Shown here piece after piece: positions 8,460 through 17,247 of a stretch of DNA of 64,000 nucleotides. Positions within the stretch are counted from its first letter, which is position 1, and the number at the start of each line of letters is the position of its first letter. The DNA is from Bhargavaea ullalensis (GTDB taxonomy: Bacteria > Bacillota > Bacilli > Bacillales_A > Planococcaceae), in assembly GCF_040545425.1 (NCBI RefSeq), contig NZ_JBEPLW010000011.1. One strand, 5' to 3'. The notes below the pieces were generated by a model. It did not search any database, was not told the origin of the DNA, and worked only from the letters and a program-made list of their open reading frames with translations. Made by a program: the position numbers and the translations under genes.

Positions 8460-9140
8460 TTGGCAAAGGATATTTTGAGCAACGACTGGCAGGGCGAGCT
8501 GGAAGGGGAATTCGAAAAGCCGTATTACCTGAAGCTGCGCGAGTTTCTGAAGGAGGAATACAGCAGCCGGGAGATCTACCCGCCGATGCATGACATCTGG
8601 ACGGCGTTCGAGCTGACGCCGTACGAAGAAGTGAAGGCCGTCATCCTCGGCCAGGATCCGTACCACGGCCCGGGACAGGCGCACGGCCTGAGCTTCTCGG
8701 TGAAGGCGGGCGTGCGCAAGCCGCCGAGCCTGCGCAATGTGTTCAAGGAGCTGAAGGCGGACATCGGCTGCGCGGAGCCGGAGGACGGCACGCTCACCGG
8801 GTGGGCAAATCAGGGCATCATGATGCTCAATACGGTGCTCACGGTCCGAGCGGGCGAGGCGAACTCCCACCGGAAACAAGGCTGGGAGACGCTCACCGAC
8901 GAAGTGATCCGCAAGCTGTCGGAGCGGGAAAAGCCGGTCGTCTTCGTCCTGTTGGGCAAGCCCGCCCAGCAGAAAAAGCAGCTCATCGACCTGTCACGGC
9001 ATGCGGTGATCGAGTCGCCGCATCCGAGCCCGCTCAGCGCCAGCCGGGGGTTTTTCGGCAGCAAGCCGTTCTCGAAAGTGAACGAACAGCTCCGGCGGTG
9101 GGGCGAAGAAGAGATCGACTGGTGCAGAACAAAGGCGTAG
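8460..9140 (+). CDS. ung: Uracil-DNA glycosylase (family 1)
   Basis: Removes uracil from DNA as the first step of base excision repair. Contains the water-activating loop GQDPYHGPGQAHGLSFSV (near residues 65-82) and the HPSPLSA minor-groove loop near residue 188. Length 226 aa is typical. The start is TTG at 8460, with AAGGAG 9 bases upstream inside the end of the preceding gene. In B. subtilis ung is followed by ywdH-ywdI-ywdK; here ywdI and ywdK follow. Confidence 0.95.
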   Translation: MAKDILSNDWQGELEGEFEKPYYLKLREFLKEEYSSREIYPPMHDIWTAFELTPYEEVKAVILGQDPYHGPGQAHGLSFSVKAGVRKPPSLRNVFKELKADIGCAEPEDGTLTGWANQGIMMLNTVLTVRAGEANSHRKQGWETLTDEVIRKLSEREKPVVFVLLGKPAQQKKQLIDLSRHAVIESPHPSPLSASRGFFGSKPFSKVNEQLRRWGEEEIDWCRTKA

Positions 9141-9232
9141 TGCCGGGTGGATCATTGCGGTATAATGGTCACCGGATTGTGCGCCCGCCAAAAGCCGGGA
9201 CATGATAAAGTGAGTGAATGGAGGGAGATCGG

Positions 9233-9484
9233 ATGGTGCCGATCGAACGGATCTTTGAAGAAATGGAAAAGCAGCTGCGCGACGCGAAGAATTCCTCCGA
9301 TGAATCAAGGCGGCGGGAGGCCCTGGCGGCAATCCGGTCGCTCGCGGACGTCGCACTCGGCGACAGGCCGAAAAACGGGATGCCGGAAGTGAAACCGCTG
9401 CCGCTGTCCGCTCCTCAGGCGACCATGACGGCGCCTGCGCAAGACGCAGACGGCGCGAACGGCAACTCCATATTTGATTTCTGA
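9233..9484 (+). CDS. ywdI: YwdI family protein (DUF5327)
   Basis: 83-residue hydrophilic protein starting MVPIERIFEEMEKQL with a helical N-terminus and a low-complexity C-terminus ending NSIFDF. The position between ung and ywdK matches ywdI of B. subtilis, and the helix followed by a conserved C-terminal tip fits DUF5327. Function unknown. ATG 9233 follows GGAGGGAG. Confidence 0.75.
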   Translation: MVPIERIFEEMEKQLRDAKNSSDESRRREALAAIRSLADVALGDRPKNGMPEVKPLPLSAPQATMTAPAQDADGANGNSIFDF

Positions 9485-9524
9485 CTCCGATACAGACCAT
9501 ACAGAACGAAAGAAGGGGAAATGA

Positions 9525-9905
9525 GTGAAGTTCTTTTTGATTGCCGGAGCGATCAACGCCATGATTTCCGTGGCGGCCGGCGCATTCGGCGCGCACGGGC
9601 TGGAAGGCAAGCTGAACGACCATTACATGAGCGTCTGGGAAAAGGCCGCCATGTATCAGATGTACCATGCGCTCGGCCTCATCATCATCGGTGTGCTGAA
9701 GCACCCGTCGCTGCTCGGCAATATCACCCAGCTGAACTGGGCAGGGTGGCTGCTGTTTGCGGGGATCATCCTGTTTTCCGGCAGCCTGTACGTGCTTGCA
9801 CTCACGCAGATCGGCGTGCTCGGCGCCATCACGCCGCTCGGGGGCGTCGCGTTCATCATCGGGTGGCTCATGCTCGCAATCGGCGCGGCCAAGCATCTCG
9901 GCTGA
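9525..9905 (+). CDS. ywdK: DUF423 membrane protein YwdK
   Basis: 126-residue protein with four membrane helices. The N-terminal MISVAAGAFGAHGLEGKL and YQMYHALGLIIIG blocks are diagnostic of DUF423. Function unknown. GTG start at 9525 with AAGGGG 7 bases upstream; last gene of the ung unit, closed by a terminator. Confidence 0.88.
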   Translation: MKFFLIAGAINAMISVAAGAFGAHGLEGKLNDHYMSVWEKAAMYQMYHALGLIIIGVLKHPSLLGNITQLNWAGWLLFAGIILFSGSLYVLALTQIGVLGAITPLGGVAFIIGWLMLAIGAAKHLG

Positions 9906-9920
9906 ACCCCCATACAAGGA

Positions 9921-9966
9921 AAAGGACATCCGTCGGGCTTTTGCCGTCGGGATGTCCTTTTTTTCA
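9921..9966 (+). terminator. Terminator between convergent ywdK and gerQ
   Basis: AAGGACATCC pairs with GGGATGTCCTT and is followed by a run of seven or more T; A tract on the opposite side makes it bidirectional. Confidence 0.85.
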
Positions 9967-10329
9967 TCTCGGCTGCTGGTTGAAGTAATTCAGCTCCTCG
10001 TCGAATTCCGCGTAGTCAAAGTAGATCATCGGGAACAAGAATCGGTGGTCGGTCCGTGCCTCGCGCAAAATTACGTGGTCACGGCCGGCCGCTTCCACAA
10101 ACCCGCGGACCACCTTCGTCGTCGTCCCCCGCTCACCGTGCTCGAATGAGAAGTGGAACGTTCCCGGCTGGCCCCGGTTGAGCCGGAGGATGTTCTCGAT
10201 GTACGACTCTTCCCCCTGAGCCGGCGGCCGGCCTGTGGGCAGGGTCACCTGCGGAGGTATCGTGCCCTGTGGAACGGTCGGCTGCATCGGCACCGGCCGG
10301 ATGTTCGGATTCCAATAATACTGGACCAT
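9964..10329 (-). CDS. gerQ: Spore coat protein GerQ
   Basis: Coat-associated protein needed in B. subtilis for the cortex-lytic enzyme CwlJ and cross-linked by transglutaminase Tgl. The N-terminal third is proline- and glutamine-rich; the conserved domain starts at EESYIENILRLNRGQPGTF and includes GFVEAAGRDHVILREA and FPMIYFDYAEFDEELNY. 121 aa. Neighbour of ywdK as in B. subtilis (ywdL). AAAGGTGGA precedes the ATG. Confidence 0.92.
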   Translation of the reverse strand: MVQYYWNPNIRPVPMQPTVPQGTIPPQVTLPTGRPPAQGEESYIENILRLNRGQPGTFHFSFEHGERGTTTKVVRGFVEAAGRDHVILREARTDHRFLFPMIYFDYAEFDEELNYFNQQPR

Positions 10330-10560
10330 CTGGATCCACCTTTCATGTTATGGATTGGATTGGCGGCATTCGCCTGGTGATGGAAAGCGAAACGCAGTGC
10401 GGCTATGAGCGGCCCGAGTTCTGCCGGCTGTGCAACCGTTCCGATCATTTTCGGCGGCATGGCCCGCACTTTCGCCTGACCTCCTCGGAATGACTATATG
10501 AGCGGGAGGGCGGGTACATTCCTGTATAGCAATGAAAACGGACAGGAGATGAGAGAAACA

Positions 10561-11418
10561 GTGGCGATCGACAACACGGTTTATGAATTCATGCAGCGGT
10601 ATGACAGCGGCAGGCTGAGGACGAAAGACGGACTGGAAGCCTATTTCTCCGAATATCCGGGGTTTTTCGAGGAATACTTCCCGAAACACTGCCCGAAGAC
10701 CGATGAGCGCCTCATCCGCGCAATCGAGCAATACCCGGGAAAGATTAAAGACATCGAGGCTGCCGGACAGCGGCTGCCGGAAGAAATCGAAAAAGTGGAA
10801 GCGGCTTACCGGGAACTCACCGGGATTGACCCGCACATGGACCACCATCTGTTCGTCGGCACATTCGGCTCGAATGCATTCATCGGCGGCAAAGAAAAAA
10901 ACGATGCCTACTATGCGCTGGAAATGCTGTCACCGGATCCCGATGATCTTCGCCTCGTCGCCGCCCACGAAACCGGCCATGTCGTGCAGTACCGGATGTC
11001 CGGGGAAGCGGGCGGGGAGACGTGGTGGCGCCATGTCGACTGGTCGCATCCGGCCGTCACCCTGATGTCTGAAGGGGGGGCGCTCCACCTTTCCAAGCTC
11101 GCCGTCCCCGGACTCGACCAGCCGTCCTACACGTCGTTCGGCACGCTGCCGGAAGAGGGATACGGATTTTTCATGGCGAACAAGCGGCAGATCAAAGATG
11201 AGTTCCTGAAAGACATGGACGGAGGCTGGACCGGCGGCAATGAAATGGAATGGTTCCGGCTTTCGGGCGGCCGCCGGCACGGCTTTTCCCGGCTCGGTTA
11301 TTACCTCGCAGGCGAATTCATGGAACGGCGCGCAGAGATACGCGGTCTTGAACCGGCACTCACCGACTGGGACCGCCTCACGCTTGAGGAAGAAGTTCAC
11401 GACTATCTGAAGGAATAA
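10561..11418 (+). CDS. Putative zinc metallopeptidase, function unknown
   Basis: 285-residue soluble protein. The sequence HETGHVVQY near residue 138 is an HExxH-like gluzincin motif, followed about 30 residues later by SEGGALHLS, whose glutamate could be the third zinc ligand. This layout resembles DUF2268-type predicted Zn-dependent peptidases; substrate unknown. Three in-frame starts exist: GTG 10561 lies 12 bases after AGGAG, ATG 10549 directly overlaps that site, and ATG 10498 has no site. I favour 10561. Bases 10330-10560 upstream hold no convincing gene on either strand. Confidence 0.65.
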   Translation: MAIDNTVYEFMQRYDSGRLRTKDGLEAYFSEYPGFFEEYFPKHCPKTDERLIRAIEQYPGKIKDIEAAGQRLPEEIEKVEAAYRELTGIDPHMDHHLFVGTFGSNAFIGGKEKNDAYYALEMLSPDPDDLRLVAAHETGHVVQYRMSGEAGGETWWRHVDWSHPAVTLMSEGGALHLSKLAVPGLDQPSYTSFGTLPEEGYGFFMANKRQIKDEFLKDMDGGWTGGNEMEWFRLSGGRRHGFSRLGYYLAGEFMERRAEIRGLEPALTDWDRLTLEEEVHDYLKE

Positions 11419-11455
11419 AAAAACGGGCAGCCCGATTGCGGCTGCCCGTTTCCGG
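11419..11455 (-). terminator. Terminator between convergent peptidase and hemQ genes
   Basis: AAACGGGCAGCC/GGCTGCCCGTTT stem (11421-11450); on the minus strand it runs into seven T. Confidence 0.85.
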
Positions 11456-11458
11456 ATT

Positions 11459-12211
11459 TTATTTCACATCAAAAAAGGTGTTGCGGTCTTCGCCCTGCAG
11501 GATCGTGCCCACGAAGAAAGAGCCGAACACGCCGTAGCGGGCGCTCACTTCGTCAAAGCGCATTTCGTAGACGAGTTTCTTGAACTGGAGAACGTCGTCG
11601 GAGAAAAGCGTGACCCCCCATTCGTAGTCGTCAAAGCCGACGGAACCGGAGATGATCTGCTTGACCTTTCCGGCATACTCGCGGCCGATCATCCCGTGGC
11701 TGCGCATGAGCTCGCGGCGGCGGTCCATGTCGAGCATGTACCAGTTATCCTCGCCTTCGCGTTTTTTGTCCATCGGGTAGAAGCACACGTACTGCCAGCG
11801 CGGAAGTTCCGGATACAGGCGGCCGCGGACGTACGGGTTCTGGTATGGATCCTCGTTGGATTCCTTCGCCAGGTAGTTCGAAAGTTCAACGACGGAGACG
11901 TAGGAGTACGACGGGATCAGGTAGTCGGCGATCGCGAGTTTATTAAGCTCGGCTTCCAGCTTCTGAAGCTCGTCCATCGTCGGGCGGAGAATCATGAGCA
12001 TGAAGTCGGCTTTCTGGCCGACGACCGTATAGAAGGCATGGCTGCCGGTCTTTTCGTCGTCCGCCTTTTGGAGCTTGTCAAGAAAAGCAATGAATTCATC
12101 GGTTGCGGCTTTCCGTTCCTCCGCGGGGAGCGCTTTAAAGGTGGCCCAGTCGACCGTGCGGAAGTCATGGAGCACGTACCAGCCGTCAAGTGTGATTGCT
12201 GCTTCGATCAT
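11459..12211 (-). CDS. hemQ: Coproheme decarboxylase HemQ
   Basis: Converts coproheme III to heme b, the last step of the coproporphyrin-dependent heme pathway of Gram-positives. Chlorite-dismutase-like fold. The tyrosine of FYPMDKKREGEDNW corresponds to the catalytic tyrosine and the histidine of MRSHGMIGREY to the heme axial ligand. 250 aa is typical. In B. subtilis hemQ (ywfI) is followed by pta and lipL; pta is not between them here. Confidence 0.93.
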   Translation of the reverse strand: MIEAAITLDGWYVLHDFRTVDWATFKALPAEERKAATDEFIAFLDKLQKADDEKTGSHAFYTVVGQKADFMLMILRPTMDELQKLEAELNKLAIADYLIPSYSYVSVVELSNYLAKESNEDPYQNPYVRGRLYPELPRWQYVCFYPMDKKREGEDNWYMLDMDRRRELMRSHGMIGREYAGKVKQIISGSVGFDDYEWGVTLFSDDVLQFKKLVYEMRFDEVSARYGVFGSFFVGTILQGEDRNTFFDVK

Positions 12212-12399
12212 ATGAATGACACTCCTTTTGATTCGGATAGCCCAAGTGTAGCACAGACGGATGCGAGGAAGGAGGCTGAGCGTCCGGCGTCACACTTTTG
12301 TAAAAAGAAGCGGTACTTTTCTGCGACGGCCCGTTTGTGTATGCTTAACGGAGAATAATGAATTTCCGGCGTGCCGGAAAACAGATCAGGAGAATGAAC

Positions 12400-13254
12400 A
12401 TGGACAAGACATCGGATTTGACGGCCGCCCTGCTGCAGCCGCCGTCTTGGCGCTTCATCGATCAGTCGGTGAGCGGTCTCGGCCGGTCCGCACTTGAATC
12501 CTTTGCGATGGATGACACGCTCTGCCATCTCGTCGGCCAGGGGAAGAGCATTCCGGCCGTGCGGACTTGGGTGCATGACCGGACCGTCGTGCTCGGGATT
12601 CAGGATCACCGGCTTCCGTACATCGGAGAGGCGGTTTCGTTTCTGGAGACGAACGGCTGGCGCCCGATTGTGCGGAATTCCGGCGGCCTGGCGGTCGTGC
12701 TCGACGAAGAAGTGCTGAACATCACGATTGCACTGACCGAACAGGGCCGCCCGATCGACATTCCGGCCGGCTACGAAGTGATGCTGGAATTCGTCCGGCT
12801 CCTGCTCCCGGAAGCGGCGGAACAGATCGAGGCCTATGAAATCGTCGGTTCGTACTGCCCGGGATCGTATGACCTGAGCATCGACGGAAAGAAATTCGCC
12901 GGCATCTCCCAGCGGCGCCTCCGCGGCGGCATCGCCGTCCAGGTGTACCTGTGCGCAGGCGGCAGCGGGGCAAAGCGGGCGGAACTGATCCGCGACGTCT
13001 ATGAGACAGGCCTGAAAGGCGAGAAGACGAAATTCGAGTATCCGTCGATCCGCCCCGAAGTCATGGCCTCCCTCACCGAGCTCCTCGGCAAACCGGTCAC
13101 GGCATTCGAACTGAACACGCGCGTCCGGCGGCTGCTGGGGGTGCTGTCCGGCGACGTGCGGCAAAATCTGTTCGAAGGGGAAGAAGTGGATTTGTATGGC
13201 AAGTACCTGAAGCGCGTCGTTGAACGGAACGCGAAGCTGCTTGAGGGTGTGTGA
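12400..13254 (+). CDS. lipL: Octanoyl-[GcvH]:protein N-octanoyltransferase LipL
   Basis: Amidotransferase that moves octanoyl groups from GcvH to E2 subunits in lipoate synthesis. Cofactor-transferase family fold: VRNSGGLAVVLDEEVLNI, and SYCPGSYDLSIDGKKFAGIS holding the acyl-thioester cysteine and the conserved lysine. 284 aa. ATG 12400 is 7 bases after AGGAG; ATG 12394 sits too close to it. Divergent from hemQ. Confidence 0.92.
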   Translation: MDKTSDLTAALLQPPSWRFIDQSVSGLGRSALESFAMDDTLCHLVGQGKSIPAVRTWVHDRTVVLGIQDHRLPYIGEAVSFLETNGWRPIVRNSGGLAVVLDEEVLNITIALTEQGRPIDIPAGYEVMLEFVRLLLPEAAEQIEAYEIVGSYCPGSYDLSIDGKKFAGISQRRLRGGIAVQVYLCAGGSGAKRAELIRDVYETGLKGEKTKFEYPSIRPEVMASLTELLGKPVTAFELNTRVRRLLGVLSGDVRQNLFEGEEVDLYGKYLKRVVERNAKLLEGV

Positions 13255-13274
13255 AGGCGGGTGCGTTTTGCCGA

Positions 13275-13372
13275 GAGTCCGATTCGGCTGTTTAAGAGTC
13301 CGATTCGGCCGCGCAAGAGTCCAATTCGGCCTTGTAAGAGTCCGATTCTCCCCGCTAAGAGTCCGATTTCCT
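13275..13372 (+). repeat. 21-nt tandem array, AAGAGTCCGATTC core (5 units)
   Basis: GAGTCCGATTCGGC and close variants start at 13275, 13296, 13317, 13338 and 13359, exactly 21 nt apart, with a few variable bases between cores. It lies directly after lipL and before the shared lipL/rsfA terminator. Confidence 0.85.
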
Positions 13373-13388
13373 CAATGAATCAATCAAA

Positions 13389-13423
13389 TGCAAAAGCTGC
13401 CGTGGGTACCGGCAGCTTTTTGA
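13389..13423 (-). terminator. Bidirectional terminator between lipL and rsfA
   Basis: AAAAGCTGCC/GGCAGCTTTT stem (13392-13420) with a T tract on both strands. Confidence 0.85.
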
Positions 13424-13425
13424 AT

Positions 13426-14061
13426 TTATGAGTGCGTCTGATTGTCTTCGTCTGTTGTGAGATTGCCGTCTGTCTCCATCCCGAACGCAGGCGCCTCGGC
13501 CTCGTCGCCGTCAAGCGTCACCAGCTTGCGCGCACGGTTCATGATGCGGACAAACTGATCGTAGTCTTCGCGGATCGACTTGTTTTCTTTTTCAAGGTTG
13601 CCGACTTCCTGTTCGAGTTCGGCGATCCGCCGTTCGGCCGCCGTCGCTTCCCGCTGCCACTTCATCGCTTCATGGCCTGCCGGGTTGGTATGCTGCAGGC
13701 GCATCAGGTAGGCGATGACGACGTCAAGCGACAGGTTCGACAGGCGTAGAGGGGCGCCGCTCACGCTTTCGCCGTCGTTGCCGACAACGTAAAGTCCCGC
13801 ATTGTTCCGGCGGAAATCTTTCCCGAGCGCACGCATCGTTTCCTTGCGCTCCTTTTTCGCTTCGGCAAGTTCTTTCTCATATTCTTTCCGGACCACCGCA
13901 TTCCAGCGGAACCCGCAGGCCGCCGCCGTCCGGTTCATCGCATCCCCGGCTTCCTCAAATGCATTCAACTGCGTGCTGCCATCTCGGACATGCCGCAACA
14001 CCGTCTCTGCAAGCAACTGGTCGTTCTCTTCAAGCCAAGCATCCTGTCTGACTTTCACCAT
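13426..14061 (-). CDS. rsfA: RsfA family prespore transcription regulator
   Basis: Regulator that tunes sigma-F target genes in the forespore of B. subtilis. The N-terminal 60 residues form a SANT/Myb-like DNA-binding region (RQDAWLEENDQLLAETVLRH, then RTAAACGFRWNAVVRKEYEK). The C-terminal half is a coiled coil (AERRIAELEQEVGNLEKENK). 211 aa. Same place relative to lipL and ywfO as in B. subtilis (ywfN). Confidence 0.92.
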   Translation of the reverse strand: MVKVRQDAWLEENDQLLAETVLRHVRDGSTQLNAFEEAGDAMNRTAAACGFRWNAVVRKEYEKELAEAKKERKETMRALGKDFRRNNAGLYVVGNDGESVSGAPLRLSNLSLDVVIAYLMRLQHTNPAGHEAMKWQREATAAERRIAELEQEVGNLEKENKSIREDYDQFVRIMNRARKLVTLDGDEAEAPAFGMETDGNLTTDEDNQTHS

Positions 14062-14230
14062 TTAGAGTCCTCCTGCCATCTTCATAGTCTGTTTCCTTGC
14101 ATGCAGTCTGTACGGGAAGCCTTTGTTTTATACGGTCTCTTTTATATTTTCCAAAGACTTCTCAAATAGGAAAAGAGCCTCATCGGGAAGTGGGATAGAG
14201 AGTGGTGAGACAAGAGGGTAATGAGGGTTT

Positions 14231-14455
14231 CGCAGTTAGCGGGTTGGATTCGCACTTAGGGCGGCGCGTTCGCACTTAGAGGAGAGGTTTCGCACTTAGA
14301 AGGTTGGTTTCGCACTTAGAGGATAGGTTTCGCACTTAGAGGGCTGGTTTCGCACTTAGAGGACAGGTTTCGCACCTAGAAGGTTGGTTTCGCACTTAGA
14401 GAGGCTCGATCGCACCTAGAGAAGCACGATCGCACTTAGGCGGACAGCTCCGCAA
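14231..14455 (+). repeat. 20-nt tandem array, TTTCGCACTTAGA core (about 12 units)
   Basis: CGCACTTAG and close variants begin every 20 nt: 14231, 14251, 14271, 14291, 14311, 14331, 14351, 14371, 14391, 14411, 14431, with a decayed last unit at 14451. Spacers are purine-rich (AGGATAGGTT type). It lies between the divergent rsfA and ywfO genes. The remaining bases of this 550-bp gap (14062-14230, 14456-14612) show no gene. Confidence 0.9.
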
Positions 14456-14612
14456 CCGGGAGCCGCTTCTGCAGGGCCACTTGTCGATTTCTCCGCCGGT
14501 TCGCTTGATTTTGATTGATTCTCCGAAAATTGAAAGTCTGCCGGGCGGATTCCCAAGGAGAGTTGGAAGGGGTATACTGGGGGAACCGAACGTTTTTTGC
14601 GGGGGGTGCCAT

Positions 14613-15926
14613 ATGCAGTATGCCAATGAGAAATTGAAGGAAGAAAAAGTGTTCAAGGATCCGGTGCACCGCTACGTCCATGTGCGCGACCGGGTCATCT
14701 GGGATCTCATCGCAACGAAGGAATTCCAGCGGCTGCGGCGGATCCACCAGCTTGGCACAACCAATCTTGTTTTCCACGGAGCGGAGCACAGCCGGTTCAA
14801 CCACTCGCTTGGCGTCTATGAAATCGTGCGCCGGATCATCGACGACAACTTCAGCGGGCGTCCTCACTGGAACGGCTCGGAGCGGCTCGTCACGCTGTGT
14901 GCGGCGCTGCTTCATGATCTCGGGCACGGCCCGTTTTCGCACGCGTTCGAGAAGGTGTTCGACCTTGATCACGAATATTACACGCAGCAGATCCTCTTGG
15001 GCGACACCGAGGTGAATGCGGTGCTGCGCCGGGTGAGCGAAGAGTTTCCGAGAAAAGTGGCTGACGTCATCGGCAAAACTTATCCGGACAAGCTCGTCGT
15101 CTCCCTGATTTCCAGCCAGATTGACGCCGACCGCATGGATTATCTCCAGCGTGACGCCTATTTCACGGGGGTCAGCTACGGCCATTTCGACATGGAGCGG
15201 ATCCTCCGCGTCATGCGGCCGGAGGAAGACCAGGCCGTCATCAAGCTGAGCGGGATGCACGCGGTCGAAGACTATATCATGAGCCGCTACCAGATGTACT
15301 GGCAGGTATACTTCCATCCGGTTTCCCGGTCTGCAGAAGTGATTCTCGTGAAAATTTTGCAGAGGGCGAAATTCCTGAGCGAAGAAGGGTATACGTTCAA
15401 GCAAGACCCGGTCCACTTCCGGTCGTTTTTCGGGAAGTCGATCGATCTGCAGGAATACCTGGACCTCGACGAATACATCCTCATGACGTATTTTCAGATG
15501 TGGATGAAGGAAGAAGACGAGATTCTCGCCGACTTGTGCGACCGTTTTGTGAACCGCCGCCTGTTTCAGTACATTGACTTCAACCCGGCGAAAGAATACC
15601 GGAAACTCGGGGAACTCGAGACACTGTTCCGGAAAGCCGGGATCGACCCGGATTATTATCTTGTCGTGGATTCCTCTTCGGACCTGCCGTATGACTTTTA
15701 CCGGCCGGGCGAGGAAGAGGAGCGGCTGCCGATCCATCTGCTCATGCCGGACGGAGAATTGCGGGAACTGTCCCGGGAGTCCGACATCGTCGATGCGATC
15801 AGCGGCAAACGGCGGACCGACCATAAATTGTATTTCCCGGAGAACTTGCTCCGGGAAGGCAGGAAGAAGAAAGTGTTCAGGCAGCAGATCCTGGACATTC
15901 TCGGTAGAACCGAAGGGAGAGAGTGA
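14613..15926 (+). CDS. ywfO: HD-domain phosphohydrolase YwfO
   Basis: 437-residue metal-dependent nucleotide phosphohydrolase of the dGTPase-like/SAMHD1-like HD family. HSLGVYEIVRRI and LLHDLGHGPFSHAFE (His-Asp pair, near residues 99-112) and DADRMDYLQRDAYFTG are the family signature. Orthologue of B. subtilis YwfO by length and by the neighbour ywgA. ATG 14613 follows GGGGGGTG; the open frame extends upstream without a better site. Confidence 0.9.
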   Translation: MQYANEKLKEEKVFKDPVHRYVHVRDRVIWDLIATKEFQRLRRIHQLGTTNLVFHGAEHSRFNHSLGVYEIVRRIIDDNFSGRPHWNGSERLVTLCAALLHDLGHGPFSHAFEKVFDLDHEYYTQQILLGDTEVNAVLRRVSEEFPRKVADVIGKTYPDKLVVSLISSQIDADRMDYLQRDAYFTGVSYGHFDMERILRVMRPEEDQAVIKLSGMHAVEDYIMSRYQMYWQVYFHPVSRSAEVILVKILQRAKFLSEEGYTFKQDPVHFRSFFGKSIDLQEYLDLDEYILMTYFQMWMKEEDEILADLCDRFVNRRLFQYIDFNPAKEYRKLGELETLFRKAGIDPDYYLVVDSSSDLPYDFYRPGEEEERLPIHLLMPDGELRELSRESDIVDAISGKRRTDHKLYFPENLLREGRKKKVFRQQILDILGRTEGRE

Positions 15927-15927
15927 A

Positions 15928-16434
15928 ATGCTTCGGGAGCATGCGAAGATTGTGCAGTTCGTCTCCATGGCGGACGGCGTGACGGGACGTAAGAAACTGC
16001 AGAAGATGATTTACATTGCCAAGAAGATGGATTTCCCGTTTCAGGAAAAATACGAACTGCATATGTACGGGCCTTATTCGGAAGAGCTGACGCTGCGTGT
16101 CGAGGAGTTGTGCGAGATGGGATTCCTCGACGAAACGCCAGAGGACAAGGGATCGTATATGCAATACAGCTACAAAGTGACAGAAGAGGGCAGCCGGTTC
16201 ATCGGGGAAGCGGATGAGGCCCCGGCCGCGCTCGGCGATTGCATCGTCAGGATGAAGGAAAAAAGTTCCCGTTTCCTGGAGCTCGTGTCGACGCTTCTTT
16301 ACTTTGACCACCTGCCGCGCGAAGAACAGATCACCAATTTACATATCGTCAAGAATAAGCTGAACTTTTCGGAGGCGGAGATCGCGGAAGCGTTCAGCTT
16401 CATGGACGAACTGGCCGGCTGCATCCGCCAGTGA
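15928..16434 (+). CDS. ywgA: YwgA family protein
   Basis: 168-residue soluble protein beginning MLREHAKIVQFVSMADGVTG and carrying GRKKLQKMIYIAKKM, resembling winged-helix-like small regulators of the YwgA family. Starts one base after the ywfO stop codon, so it is translationally coupled to ywfO. Function unknown. Confidence 0.85.
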   Translation: MLREHAKIVQFVSMADGVTGRKKLQKMIYIAKKMDFPFQEKYELHMYGPYSEELTLRVEELCEMGFLDETPEDKGSYMQYSYKVTEEGSRFIGEADEAPAALGDCIVRMKEKSSRFLELVSTLLYFDHLPREEQITNLHIVKNKLNFSEAEIAEAFSFMDELAGCIRQ

Positions 16435-16444
16435 AGCGCGCGCC

Positions 16445-16473
16445 TTTTATACGGCCGGCGGAATGGATATAAT
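16445..16473 (+). promoter_or_regulatory. Weak sigma-A promoter for ywhD
   Basis: TATAAT at 16468-16473 with TTTTAT 17 bases upstream (3 of 6 -35 matches), 24 bases before the ywhD start. Confidence 0.45.
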
Positions 16474-16496
16474 GGCAGTTGAGGGGGTGCTTGACC

Positions 16497-17018
16497 ATGG
16501 CGAACGATAATAAGCCAAAGCCAAAAATGGGGTTCACGATTCTCCGGGACGATCCGATCGACGGGCACAAGGGATTCGGCAGGAGCTCCCTGTCTCTTGA
16601 GAACGTGTCTCCTGTCATCGTCGATGTTGATGAAGGAACCGCACAGGTCGAGATGGGGGCCATGCATGCGCGGAGCCTCACCGAACGGGGCATTAAGTTC
16701 ACCGTCAACCGGGAAGATTCCGAAGGCGGCAAGCCGTACTGGCTCGTCTGGGTGACGATCGACTACAAGGAAGACGGACCGTATTACGCAGGCGTCACGG
16801 CTGCGGAAATGGTCATCAACCGGGAAAAGCGCCGCGGCTATAAAGTGCTGGCGGACCATGTCAATCTGCTGGACAAGTCGATCAAGCGGAAGATCATCGT
16901 TGACGGAATGGATGACAGGGCGAAAGAGATCCTGGCCGATTTCCTGAAGAGCCACAACGAGGAGCTGTGGAGAAACAGCAGTCCGGAACTGTTTGAAAGT
17001 CTGAACGTGGCCGAATAA
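16497..17018 (+). CDS. ywhD: YwhD family protein
   Basis: 173-residue protein of unknown function, recognised by GFTILRDDPIDGHKGFG near the N-terminus and the VDEGTAQVEMGAMHARS stretch. Conserved across Bacillales next to pbpG and speE, as here. ATG 16497 is preceded by GAGGGGGTG. Confidence 0.87.
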   Translation: MANDNKPKPKMGFTILRDDPIDGHKGFGRSSLSLENVSPVIVDVDEGTAQVEMGAMHARSLTERGIKFTVNREDSEGGKPYWLVWVTIDYKEDGPYYAGVTAAEMVINREKRRGYKVLADHVNLLDKSIKRKIIVDGMDDRAKEILADFLKSHNEELWRNSSPELFESLNVAE

Positions 17019-17167
17019 ACGTTCCAGCCCGAAAATATGAACGATCTTTGACAGTTTTTCCGAACCGGCGGCAGACGGTTGAACCCGGCCGCAAAAGGGA
17101 GTAAACTTTAAATAATGCTTGCTGAATACAAGCTAGGACAGCCTGCCGCGCGTAGCGGCACGGCAGG

Positions 17168-17216
17168 CAAAACCCGACCCGCCCCGGAGGATTCCGGTGG
17201 CGGGTCGGGTTTTTTA
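17168..17216 (+). terminator. Strong terminator downstream of ywhD
   Basis: AAACCCGACCCGCC/GGCGGGTCGGGTTT stem followed by TTTTTT. A second hairpin without a T tract, GCCTGCCG...CGGCAGGC, lies just upstream (17141-17168). Bases 17019-17140 show no gene. Confidence 0.88.
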
Positions 17217-17247
17217 TTGAGGCGGTTGAGTGGCGGAATCGGGGACG

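Noticed and set aside
10330..10560. Small genes in the gerQ-peptidase gap (a plus-strand frame with CRLCNRSDH)
   Set aside because: No ribosome site and no recognisable family; the cysteine pair alone is not enough.
14436..15968. 510-residue minus-strand open frame opposite ywfO
   Set aside because: Antisense shadow of the well-supported HD-domain gene.
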